From IMG/VR virus record IMGVR_UViG_3300034068_000046, positions 1 through 39,747 of that record: a stretch of DNA of 39,747 nucleotides; one strand, 5' to 3'. The DNA is from a virus. Numbering within the stretch: position 1 is the first letter of the stretch; each line of letters starts with the position of its first letter. The notes below the pieces were generated by a model that did not search any database, had not been told where the DNA came from, and was given only the letters and a program-made list of their open reading frames with translations. The position numbers were made by a program, and so were the translations under genes. Below, piece by piece: positions 32,873-39,747 of this stretch.

Positions 32873-33405
32873 GCAACCTACAATCCCCCCAGGCTATGCA
32901 GTTGCCTACCTTAGGGGGGGACAAATTGTCCCCCCCTTCTTTTTCTCGGGTCATTGGCATTGACCCTGGCGCATCAGGCGCTATTGCACTGCTCCTGAAC
33001 GGTGTGCTGGTGTCAGTTCACGATATGCCAACGGTCACTGTGGAGCGCAACAAGAGCCAAAAGCGCCAAGTCTGTCCCGCTGGCCTTGCACTCTTGATGC
33101 AGCAGCTCGCACCTCACCGGGCAACAGTCGAGAAGGTAGGTGCGATGCCTGGTCAGGGTGTCAGTTCCATGTTCAGCTTTGGGCGTTCGGTTGGCATCAT
33201 TGAGGGTGTGCTTGCCGCCAAGCAGATACCTGTGACGTTTATCACACCGCAGAGTTGGCAGAAGTTGTCAGGTGCCGCCAAGGGTAAGGACGGATCACGG
33301 CAGCGGGTCATGGAGCTGTTCCCGAGGGAGGCGCATCTCTTTAGTAGGGTCAAGGACGATGGACGCGCTGACGCTGTTCTGATTGGCTTGTGGGGTGGTG
33401 TATGA
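32869..33405 (+). CDS. RuvC-like Holliday junction resolvase
   Basis: 178 residues from ATG 32869, which overlaps the methyltransferase stop and has GGAGA 9 nt upstream; an upstream in-frame alternative start at 32839 lies inside that gene. Motifs: IGIDPGASGAIALL (first Asp), ATVEKVGAMPGQG (Glu), VTFITPQSWQKLSGAAKGKD, and a terminal DDGRADAVLIGLWGG (last acids). This is the RNase H-fold resolvase family, which cuts four-way junctions and branched replication DNA before packaging. Confidence 0.88.
   Translation: MSNLQSPQAMQLPTLGGDKLSPPSFSRVIGIDPGASGAIALLLNGVLVSVHDMPTVTVERNKSQKRQVCPAGLALLMQQLAPHRATVEKVGAMPGQGVSSMFSFGRSVGIIEGVLAAKQIPVTFITPQSWQKLSGAAKGKDGSRQRVMELFPREAHLFSRVKDDGRADAVLIGLWGGV
32914..32936 (+). 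other. Strong hairpin within the resolvase gene
   Basis: GGGGGGGACA (32914-32923) pairs perfectly with TGTCCCCCCC (32927-32936) around AAT. It is followed by a T-rich stretch (TTCTTTTTC). It lies in codons 16-23 of the gene, so it may act as an attenuator or a slippage-prone site. As a terminator its pyrimidine tail is interrupted by C. Confidence 0.6.
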
Positions 33406-33626
33406 CTCTACAAGAAGACGACTGCAAAACCCTGAAGGCGCACATCCTCTGGCTGGGGACTGAGTTGGAGAAGTCTCGCGTTCAGTGCCGAGACAAGACT
33501 GAATTGCTGAAGCGGATGCTGGACCCGGAGGACTTGGGACACGCAGTAAGTAACGAGGTTCGCTCCAGCATCTACCAAATACTCATTGAAGATTCACACA
33601 ACGAAAGAGACGCATGGAACAGATAA
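33402..33626 (+). CDS. Small charged protein
   Basis: 74 residues from ATG 33402 (ATGA overlap); the 33390 GTG is an unlikely start. MTLQEDDCKTLKAHILWLGT, then KTELLKRMLDPEDLGHAV. Helical and acidic, overlapping the next gene by 13 bp. No family recognised. Confidence 0.74.
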   Translation: MTLQEDDCKTLKAHILWLGTELEKSRVQCRDKTELLKRMLDPEDLGHAVSNEVRSSIYQILIEDSHNERDAWNR

Positions 33627-34687
33627 AACAGACACTGCTCAGACCAAGTGCTGCGGGACGGTGGATTGCTTGCCCCGCAAGCGTTCAGCTTTCAGCCAAG
33701 ATGCCAAAGGGAGAGTCAGGAGCTGCAGCCCAGCGTGGGACTGCGATTCACTCTCTGTCGGAGTCGTGCTTTATGACCTCCAGCTTGCCAGAGGAGTGGC
33801 TAGGCGTGGAGGTGGAGGGTGTCAGGATGGATGAGGAGGCCATCACCTACGCTCGCAAGCACTTGGACTACATTGAGTGCGAGGAGAAGCGTTTGGGTAA
33901 CGTATTCGTTGAGCAGTACGTCACTGCCCTAGACACGCATAACGTCCGAGTTGCGGGTACTGCTGATGTCCTGGGATGGAGTGATGACACTGGCGAATTC
34001 GTCATTGGTGACCTGAAGACAGGGCGGGGATACGTTGATGCTGACAGTGACCAGATGCGTATTTATGCACTTGGCGGGATGAAATTGGCAAAGAAGACAT
34101 TTAAGACTGTGACAATGACCATCGTCCAGCCAGTGCATGGAGTCAACCGTAGTCACACCATGACAGTCTCTGAGTTGCTGCAGTGGGAGCGTAACGTTCT
34201 TATCCCTGCGGCACAGGCTGCAATGGCACCAGACCCCAAGGTAGTACCAAGTGAATCAGCTTGCCAGTGGTGTCCAGCCAGGGCTATCTGTCCAGCGCAC
34301 ATTGAAACCTTTACTGAGCTGGCTGAAGCAGCCTTACCGCAGGCACTCAGCAATGAGCAGTTGGCGTCCTACCTGAACCAAGTCTCCAAGGTTGAGGCAT
34401 TCATCAAGGCATTGGAGACGTATGCCGTGAAGTGCATAAAGGACGGTGCAGCAGTACCAGGCTGGCAGATGGGGTCCAAGAAGTCAACGAGGAAGTGGAC
34501 TGATGAGACTGAGGCTGTTGGTGCCTTGGTGCTGGCTGGACTCACTCAAGACCAAATCTATCCCAAAGAAATCATATCGCCAGCAGTTGCTGAGAAGCTG
34601 CTGAACGATAAAACGGTCACGGAAACCTTGACAACCAAGGTGTCCAGTGGACTCACCCTATGCCGAGCATTCGGCATTGGTGAGTAG
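33614..34687 (+). CDS. DUF2800 protein, PD-(D/E)XK nuclease-like
   Basis: 357 residues. It starts with TLLRPSAAGRWIACPASVQL, an AAQRGTAIHSLSE motif, then VAGTADVLGW and VIGDLKTGRGYVDADSDQMR, the nuclease core. A Cys cluster CQWCPARAICPAH (about 215-227) resembles the Fe-S-binding cluster of RecB/Cas4-like nucleases, though four Cys are not all clear. DUF2800 proteins are common beside phage SSB and helicase genes. Probably recombination or replication nuclease. Confidence 0.82.
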   Translation: MEQIKQTLLRPSAAGRWIACPASVQLSAKMPKGESGAAAQRGTAIHSLSESCFMTSSLPEEWLGVEVEGVRMDEEAITYARKHLDYIECEEKRLGNVFVEQYVTALDTHNVRVAGTADVLGWSDDTGEFVIGDLKTGRGYVDADSDQMRIYALGGMKLAKKTFKTVTMTIVQPVHGVNRSHTMTVSELLQWERNVLIPAAQAAMAPDPKVVPSESACQWCPARAICPAHIETFTELAEAALPQALSNEQLASYLNQVSKVEAFIKALETYAVKCIKDGAAVPGWQMGSKKSTRKWTDETEAVGALVLAGLTQDQIYPKEIISPAVAEKLLNDKTVTETLTTKVSSGLTLCRAFGIGE

Positions 34688-34731
34688 TGTTAGTGTGTGT
34701 TTAATTCTTAACTCTCAACTCGGAAATCAAA

Positions 34732-35319
34732 ATGCTAAATCTTTCAAGCAACGGCGGTGGGTCTTACATTCGTTTCATGGCGCAGACACGCCAATGGGAA
34801 AACAGCTCCAAGGAGTCAATCACATTGCCGCCAATGGTGATGGACATGGACTCTGTTCGTACTGGCTGGCTCCTGCTTGGTATTGGTCAGCGGGATTGGG
34901 TGGAGGACGAGTCCATTGGGAAGAAGGGCAAGCAGCCTTCTGCTGACCATAAGCGTGGCTTCAGTGTCAAACTGTTCTCTAAGCCTACGGGTGTCGTGGA
35001 GTGGTGTGCCTCTGGTGTTGGTGTCACCAAGGGCTTTGAGGCTATCTACAACGCCTGTGATGCACAGGCTGACCACAACCCAGGCAAGGTGCCAGTGATC
35101 AACTACGAGGGTGCAACTGCCCTCAAGATTGGCGCAGGTAATACGGCAATTCCCAATTTCAAACTGAAGAACTGGGTTAACCGTCCTGCGGCCTTAGATG
35201 CTGATGGTGAGGCTGTCTACGAGGAAGCCGCACCAGCACCAGCACCAGTACGTCAGGCAGCAAGGCCAGCTCCCAAGCCAGCGCCTGTAGTTGAGGATGA
35301 CGAGGAAATGTTCAACTAA
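34732..35319 (+). CDS. Single-stranded DNA-binding-like protein
   Basis: 195 residues. OB-type core with YIRFMAQTRQWENSS, then GWLLLGIGQRDWVEDES, KRGFSVKLFSKPTGVVEW and YEGATALKIGAGNTAIPNFK. A Pro/Ala-rich linker and an acidic C-terminal tail (EDDEEMFN) follow, as in SSBs that recruit partners. It is between the nuclease-like gene and the primase-helicase, and a terminator follows it. Confidence 0.83.
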   Translation: MLNLSSNGGGSYIRFMAQTRQWENSSKESITLPPMVMDMDSVRTGWLLLGIGQRDWVEDESIGKKGKQPSADHKRGFSVKLFSKPTGVVEWCASGVGVTKGFEAIYNACDAQADHNPGKVPVINYEGATALKIGAGNTAIPNFKLKNWVNRPAALDADGEAVYEEAAPAPAPVRQAARPAPKPAPVVEDDEEMFN

Positions 35320-35336
35320 AATTTAAACGACAAAGG

Positions 35337-35362
35337 AACCCGGCCTGGTGCCGGGTTTTTTT
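35337..35362 (+). terminator. Intrinsic terminator after the SSB-like gene
   Basis: AACCCGGC (35337-35344) pairs with GCCGGGTT (35350-35357) around a 5-nt loop, then T continues to 35362 (seven T in all from 35356). A strong textbook intrinsic terminator. It could reduce readthrough into the primase-helicase, or be regulated by antitermination. Confidence 0.88.
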
Positions 35363-35368
35363 GACCCT

Positions 35369-35545
35369 ATGAAACAAGAACAATGGAATTTGCTCCTCAT
35401 TTCACTTGCGCGTCGGGTGTACGAGCTGGAGCAGAGAATAAAAACACTGGAAACTGCACATGGATGCAAAACGGATTGCGGCGGCATTAGGACACTCAAG
35501 GCCCGCAGCAAAAGGACATTGGCTGGCGTCCTGCCCGGTCCTTGA
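35369..35545 (+). CDS. Small coiled-coil ORF overlapping the primase-helicase start
   Basis: 58 residues from ATG 35369. It opens MKQEQWNLLLISLARRVYEL and continues EQRIKTLE (heptad-like Leu/Ile), then loses clear structure in the part that overlaps the primase-helicase gene by 86 nt. No Shine-Dalgarno and very close behind the terminator. It may be real but could be chance. Confidence 0.38.
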   Translation: MKQEQWNLLLISLARRVYELEQRIKTLETAHGCKTDCGGIRTLKARSKRTLAGVLPGP

Positions 35546-37547
35546 CCACGGACAGGGGAATGGGGACAAGAACCCATCACTGTCAGTCAGGGATGAGGAC
35601 GGTAAGCTGCTGCTGAAGTGTCACGGTGGATGTTCGCAGCAGGACGTTTGGGCAGCGGTCAGGGACATGGGGCTGCTGCCTGAGACATCAGAGTGGGTGG
35701 AGCCTTTGGCTGGCATTGGCAAACGTCTCAATGGACACCATCCACCAACACCAACACCAAGGTTACCAGTACCTATTACACCTACTACACCAGTTCAGGT
35801 AGAACTAGAGCAGGAGTGGCTGTACGAGGATGAGTCTGGCGTCACCCAATTTGTCAAGCAACGGTTTCGCACTTCAGACGCCAAGGGTAAGACGTACAAG
35901 CTGCTCAGAGTTATGTCTGACGGAACCCGGCAGGCGTCAATGTCGGGTGCTAGGATCATCCCTTACCGCCTCGCTGATGTCTTGGCTGCTGGGTTTTACA
36001 GCAAGCCAATATTCATTTGTGAGGGTGAGAAGGCGGCTGATGCTTTGGCATCACTTGGCGTCTTTGTTTGTACGTCTCACACTGGTGCTGGGAGTTGGCC
36101 TGCCGCCAACAGCACTTGGTTTAAGGACTTAGCGGTGGTGCTAGTACCAGACAATGACGCACCAGGCTATCGTTATGCATCCTTGGTAGCGGCTGCACTT
36201 CTTCCCATTGCCAAGAGTGTTCGACTCTTGGCGTTACCCGTGGGGCATACGGAGGATGCGTTTGAGTGGGTGGCGGCTGGCGGTGATAAGTCTGGCCTGA
36301 TGGCACTGTGCAAGGGGTTGGAGCCTATCTCTGACGCCTCAGAGATTGTTTATCTCCCACCACCAGCAGAAGAAGAAGACTCTGAGCCAGACGCCGAGGA
36401 ACTGGAGCCAGAGCCAGCACTAGAGCCAGAGCCAATCGAAAGTAAGATTCTGATTGAGGAGTGGGACACGATCCAAGACGAGCCAGTGGAGTGGTTGATT
36501 CAGGACGTCCTACCTCGAAAGGGTTTCAGCGCCTTGTTTGGACCGCCAGGTTCGTTCAAGTCTTTCGTGGCCTTGGACATTGCTCATTGTGTGGCTACGG
36601 GTACAGCTTGGATGGGCAAGGAAGTGTCAACGCCAGGGGCCGTGCTTTACATCTGTGGTGAGGGGCATGGAGGCATTGGTGCAAGGATTAAGGCACTGCG
36701 GGTGCATCACAAGACTGAGCCTGGAGCACCAGTCTATGTCATCAGGCACCAACTCAACCTTCGCTCATCAAAGGAAGACGTACAGCAGCTCCAGCTTGCC
36801 ATCACCAACCTGGTGGCAAGGACTCAGGTCAGGTTTGAGCTGGTGCAGGTGGACACCTTGGCTAGAGCGTTTGGCGGTGGTAATGAGAATGACTCCTCGG
36901 ACATGGGGTCGTTCATTGCCTCGCTATCAAAGATTCAGCGGCTGTTGGACTGTGCATTGCAGATCGTCCACCACGTTGGTAAGGATGTCACCAAGGGACT
37001 GAGGGGTCACAGTTCACTACTGGGTGCGTTAGATACTGAGTTGGAACTCCAACGTATTAATGATGGGTTACAAGATAATAATATTGCTGGCGCTGGTAAT
37101 ATAACTATTACTAAGCAGAAGGATGGAAGTGACGGTGCTAAGTATGGATTTCGTATGGTCAAGGTTGACTTAGATAATACTAATTTAGGGTTTGAATCTA
37201 CTCAGAGTTTGGCGGTTGAGGCTACGGATGTGGCTGTAAATGTGCAGCCAGTTGGCCTGAAAAGGACGGGTCAGGGTAAGCACCAGGGCAAGGCAATGGC
37301 TGCTTTTGTGGAGTCAATCAGGGAAACTGATCGCATTCAGTCCACCAAGTTTGGTCAAAAGAAGGTGACTTTGGTGTCTCTTTGGCGTGAAAAAGTGTGG
37401 CGTGGGTTGGGTAAGACGGGTGAGGTAAAGGGTAGAGACATCGAATTTAAGGCGGCTTGGAGGGCTGCAACCAACCTTGAGGGTGTGACGTTGGACGGTG
37501 ATTTTGCGTTCTTCACCACCAAGTTTAACGAGAAAGAGCACTTTTAA
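35460..37547 (+). CDS. Primase-helicase (zinc finger, Toprim, RepA-like ATPase)
   Basis: 695 residues. N-terminal zinc finger with C25, H30, C54 and C58 (CHC2-like). Then Toprim residues EGEKAAD (about 187-193) and PDNDAPGY (about 229-236). A Glu/Pro linker (about 305-327) follows. The ATPase half has Walker A GPPGSFKS (about 360-367), YICGEGHGG, Walker B area ELVQVDTL and VHHVGKD...GLRGHSS. It primes and unwinds DNA for phage replication. No polymerase gene accompanies it, so host polymerase is likely used. The start ATG has GGA upstream. Confidence 0.93.
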   Translation: MDAKRIAAALGHSRPAAKGHWLASCPVLDHGQGNGDKNPSLSVRDEDGKLLLKCHGGCSQQDVWAAVRDMGLLPETSEWVEPLAGIGKRLNGHHPPTPTPRLPVPITPTTPVQVELEQEWLYEDESGVTQFVKQRFRTSDAKGKTYKLLRVMSDGTRQASMSGARIIPYRLADVLAAGFYSKPIFICEGEKAADALASLGVFVCTSHTGAGSWPAANSTWFKDLAVVLVPDNDAPGYRYASLVAAALLPIAKSVRLLALPVGHTEDAFEWVAAGGDKSGLMALCKGLEPISDASEIVYLPPPAEEEDSEPDAEELEPEPALEPEPIESKILIEEWDTIQDEPVEWLIQDVLPRKGFSALFGPPGSFKSFVALDIAHCVATGTAWMGKEVSTPGAVLYICGEGHGGIGARIKALRVHHKTEPGAPVYVIRHQLNLRSSKEDVQQLQLAITNLVARTQVRFELVQVDTLARAFGGGNENDSSDMGSFIASLSKIQRLLDCALQIVHHVGKDVTKGLRGHSSLLGALDTELELQRINDGLQDNNIAGAGNITITKQKDGSDGAKYGFRMVKVDLDNTNLGFESTQSLAVEATDVAVNVQPVGLKRTGQGKHQGKAMAAFVESIRETDRIQSTKFGQKKVTLVSLWREKVWRGLGKTGEVKGRDIEFKAAWRAATNLEGVTLDGDFAFFTTKFNEKEHF

Positions 37548-37550
37548 GGT

Positions 37551-37701
37551 GTTCACAAATGGGAACAAATGGGGAACAAATGGTAGACGATTTATGAACA
37601 GGAAAGTGTTCACAAATGGGGGCAAGGGTATAACACTTGCCCATTTGTGAACAGTTGGGTAGGTGTTTTGGGGTGGGAACAAATGGAAGGGGAACAAATG
37701 G
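37551..37701 (+). repeat. ACAAATGG iterons and inverted repeat (right copy)
   Basis: Identical to 641-791: seven ACAAATGG copies and the inverted repeat at 37608-37652. Confidence 0.75.
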
Positions 37702-38348
37702 CAAAAGGTAAAACATTGGTGGTGGAGGCTAGTCGCTATCCGTTGGATGAGTTCAAGGTGAAGGCTGAGTCTTTGGTGGCTAGGTTGGAGCGGGTGAAGA
37801 ATGACCATGAGGCTAGGTGGGGAATTAGGCGCATTGAGATGCTGGTGGATTCCAGCTTGAGGTTGAAGCTGGAGCAGCAGATGGAGAGGGTCTTCAATGC
37901 ACAGAAGGAGAGGGACATCGAGAAGATGGAGAAGGCGGTCAACGGGATGGTCAAGGGGTTTGGTGTTCTTGACCAGTGGGCATTAGATAATAATATTGAG
38001 CAGCCGAGTATTAATGCAGTGGAGTGGGTTATGCAGGACAAGAGTGTGATGGTGGTGGTCCAGACTCACGCTGATGCAATATATTATCAACAGTTTCGGC
38101 CTGATGTTGGTAATAGGCATATATGGTCAATGGAGGAGTTAGAGTTATTATTGCAGTCAGATATTATTAAGGATATTATTAAGGCAAAGGCGTTACTACC
38201 AGGCACAAGGATGGTACAGGTGACGCCAGGTGGTAAGACAGGGTTTGATGACTGGCCTGATGCTGACGTTGACCTGAGTGGGGGAATCAAGGAGCCTTTG
38301 TTCAACTTTGAACACGCAAGGATGATGGGTGGCGTTAGGAGCCGTTAA
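37698..38348 (+). CDS. Unknown protein upstream of terS (right copy)
   Basis: Identical to 788-1438; same start choice (AAGGGGA upstream of ATG 37698). Confidence 0.85.
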   Translation: MAKGKTLVVEASRYPLDEFKVKAESLVARLERVKNDHEARWGIRRIEMLVDSSLRLKLEQQMERVFNAQKERDIEKMEKAVNGMVKGFGVLDQWALDNNIEQPSINAVEWVMQDKSVMVVVQTHADAIYYQQFRPDVGNRHIWSMEELELLLQSDIIKDIIKAKALLPGTRMVQVTPGGKTGFDDWPDADVDLSGGIKEPLFNFEHARMMGGVRSR

Positions 38349-38428
38349 AATCGACTCAGGTGGCATCAAAGGTACAGAGTGGTACTTGGGGTGCTTGGTT
38401 CAACGATAGACGATTGTGGAGCGTTTAA

Positions 38429-38854
38429 ATGCCTGGCAATCCAAAGGTAAGGCAAGACGTTGCGATGTTGGAAGACATTGACAGCGACATCGTTTTGTCC
38501 ATGTTCGAGGTCGGAAAGTCAAAGGCAGACATCTGCCGTGAGTTGGGTATCGGCAGGCGTGGATTGGACAAGTGGATCGACGAAAATGATTACGAGCCTA
38601 TAATTACACGCGCGCGGGTGGAGGCGGCTAGTTTGTTGGCGAGTCAGACATTAGAAATTGCTGATTCAATTGATGACGATAACCCGAGCAAGCCGATGCA
38701 CCGCATCAGGACGCGACAGTGGCTGGCTGAACGCTGGGATGCCAAGACGTACGGCGCGAAACAGGCAGCGGTGACGGTCAACATAGGCAACCTGCGCCTG
38801 GACGCCTTGCGCCAGCTTGAGGTGGTCGAGGACTTATCCACAGGCGAAACGTAG
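38429..38854 (+). CDS. terS: Terminase small subunit (right copy)
   Basis: Identical to 1519-1944, with helix-turn-helix KSKADICRELGIGRRGLDKW. Confidence 0.88.
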   Translation: MPGNPKVRQDVAMLEDIDSDIVLSMFEVGKSKADICRELGIGRRGLDKWIDENDYEPIITRARVEAASLLASQTLEIADSIDDDNPSKPMHRIRTRQWLAERWDAKTYGAKQAAVTVNIGNLRLDALRQLEVVEDLSTGET

Positions 38855-39260
38855 ACTTTCCAGCTCTATCCTGTGGATAACTACAGGATATGGCTAAAGT
38901 GTCTGTATAGCCTGTGGATAAGCCATTTGCTTGTTAACATAATGGACATCGTATTAAGCATTCGGTGCATAACTGCTGTTTCCGTATGTTTTACGCAACA
39001 TGGTGAGTCCAGGCGCTGGCGGCTCCAGCCTGCCGCGCCAGCCGGGTGACCCCCCCCGTCAGCGCCAACGGCGGGGGCGGCAGTTGCAGCACCAAACGCC
39101 TACCGAAAAAAATAAAACGTAACGTAAAAAATAAAACGTAACGTAAAACGCCACACGCCAAGCGTTACACGCCTACCGAAAAAAATAAAACATAACCCCC
39201 CCCGCCACCCACCACACGCAACACGCCTTCCAAAAAAATAAAAAATGCATAATATGAAAT
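38834..39260. other. Candidate origin, right copy
   Basis: DnaA boxes at 38834-38842, 38872-38880 and 38913-38921, with the same inverted repeat. The AT-rich repeats downstream are about 23 bp shorter than at the left end, and differ in sequence after about 39169. Confidence 0.65.
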
Positions 39261-39747
39261 ATGACCACTGACGCTAATCCGTTTCTTGCTTTTGCCAAGT
39301 TGTATAAGAACAACCCTGTGCTGTTTGTAAGGGAAGTCCTTGGCGTCAAGCCCGACCCCTGGCAGGAGGAGTTCCTCAATCACATCGCCGCCAACAACAG
39401 GCGCATCAGCGTCAGGTCCGGGCATGGCGTAGGAAAGAGTACGGCAGCGTCCTGGGCCATCATCTGGTATCTGCTGCTGCGCTTCCCCGTCAAGATTGTG
39501 GTTACCGCACCCACCAGCAGCCAACTGTATGACGCGCTGTTCGCGGAACTGAAGCGGTGGGTTAAGGCGCTACCGCCAACGCTGCAGGAGCAACTGGAGG
39601 TGAAGCAGGACCGCATCGAGGTTAAGGAGGCACCGACAGAGGCCTTCATCAGCGCCAGGACATCACGCGCAGAGCAGCCCGAGGCGCTACAGGGCGTCCA
39701 CTCCGACAACGTGATGCTGGTGGCTGACGAGGCTAGCGGTATACCAG
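39261..39747 (+). CDS. terL: Terminase large subunit, 5' part (variant allele)
   Basis: Truncated by the window end. The same protein as at 2374 over the first 162 residues apart from about one change (FLGH to FLNH), but with many silent substitutions, so it represents a different strain. Walker A GHGVGKS is present. Confidence 0.92.
   Translation, partial: MTTDANPFLAFAKLYKNNPVLFVREVLGVKPDPWQEEFLNHIAANNRRISVRSGHGVGKSTAASWAIIWYLLLRFPVKIVVTAPTSSQLYDALFAELKRWVKALPPTLQEQLEVKQDRIEVKEAPTEAFISARTSRAEQPEALQGVHSDNVMLVADEASGIP

Larger units (their letters stand above)
36910..39168. repeat. Terminal redundancy, right copy
   Basis: Matches 1-2258; see the left copy. The differences at about 37020-37070 are all synonymous. 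The copy then diverges at about 39169 in the AT-rich repeats and terL. Confidence 0.9.

Noticed and set aside
1-39747. CRISPR array, tRNA genes, integrase or attachment site
   Set aside because: Looked for spaced repeats, tRNA-like cloverleafs and integrase motifs; none found. The repeats seen (iterons, AT-rich units, Ala-coding units) do not have spacer-repeat structure.

Overview
The window is an essentially complete genome of a tailed, podovirus-like phage of about 36.9 kb. It is laid out so that roughly the first 2.8 kb recurs at the end: bases 1-2837 correspond to 36910-39747. The two ends are identical over most of about 2.1 kb, then diverge at the synonymous level in terL and slightly in the primase-helicase gene. 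This looks like a circular (permuted or terminally redundant) genome assembled from a mixed population. There is no integrase, no CI-type repressor, no DNA polymerase, no RNA polymerase and no recognisable tRNA. The protein families (SU10-type capsid, portal and adaptor, the small-gene cluster, the YdaS-like regulator) suggest a phage of a Gram-negative proteobacterium. A freshwater Burkholderiales host is my guess from family resemblance only.

Rightward, starting at about 640: an array of ACAAATGG repeats with a large inverted repeat; a gene of unknown function (788-1438); terminase small subunit; a 429-bp non-coding stretch with three perfect DnaA boxes, a GC-rich stem and AT-rich direct repeats (a candidate replication origin); terminase large subunit; a Cys-rich small protein; a glycosyltransferase; portal; scaffold; and the major capsid gene, which is split by a 301-nt group I intron. 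A second glycosyltransferase, the head-tail adaptor, tail fibres and a chaperone follow. Next come a lysis cassette (five small membrane proteins in series, then an M15-type endolysin), a tail tube or nozzle protein, and a run of large Ala/Gly/Gln-rich proteins that are probably internal (ejected) virion proteins. The last one, 25439-26866, carries an AT-rich C-terminal domain unlike its surroundings.

Leftward, 31585 to 26844: one tight operon of 17 small genes, nearly all joined by 4-bp ATGA overlaps, driven by a good sigma70 promoter at 31636-31663. They are probably early, host-interaction accessory genes. A divergent control region (31586-31751) separates it from the rightward early operon. 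It holds a perfect palindromic operator placed between the -35 and -10 of the leftward promoter, and a related operator over the -10 of the rightward gene, whose mRNA appears to be leaderless.

The rightward early/middle operon runs: YdaS/Cro-like regulator, cytosine-C5 DNA methyltransferase, RuvC-like resolvase, small protein, DUF2800 nuclease-like protein, SSB-like protein, terminator, and a primase-helicase (zinc finger, Toprim, RepA-like ATPase).

The most striking feature is the methyltransferase locus. A second 301-codon ORF in the +1 frame covers almost the entire 304-codon methyltransferase gene. The two starts are 4 nt apart. The motifs of the second protein are literally the +1-frame readings of the methyltransferase catalytic motifs, so this looks like a nested, overprinted gene pair.
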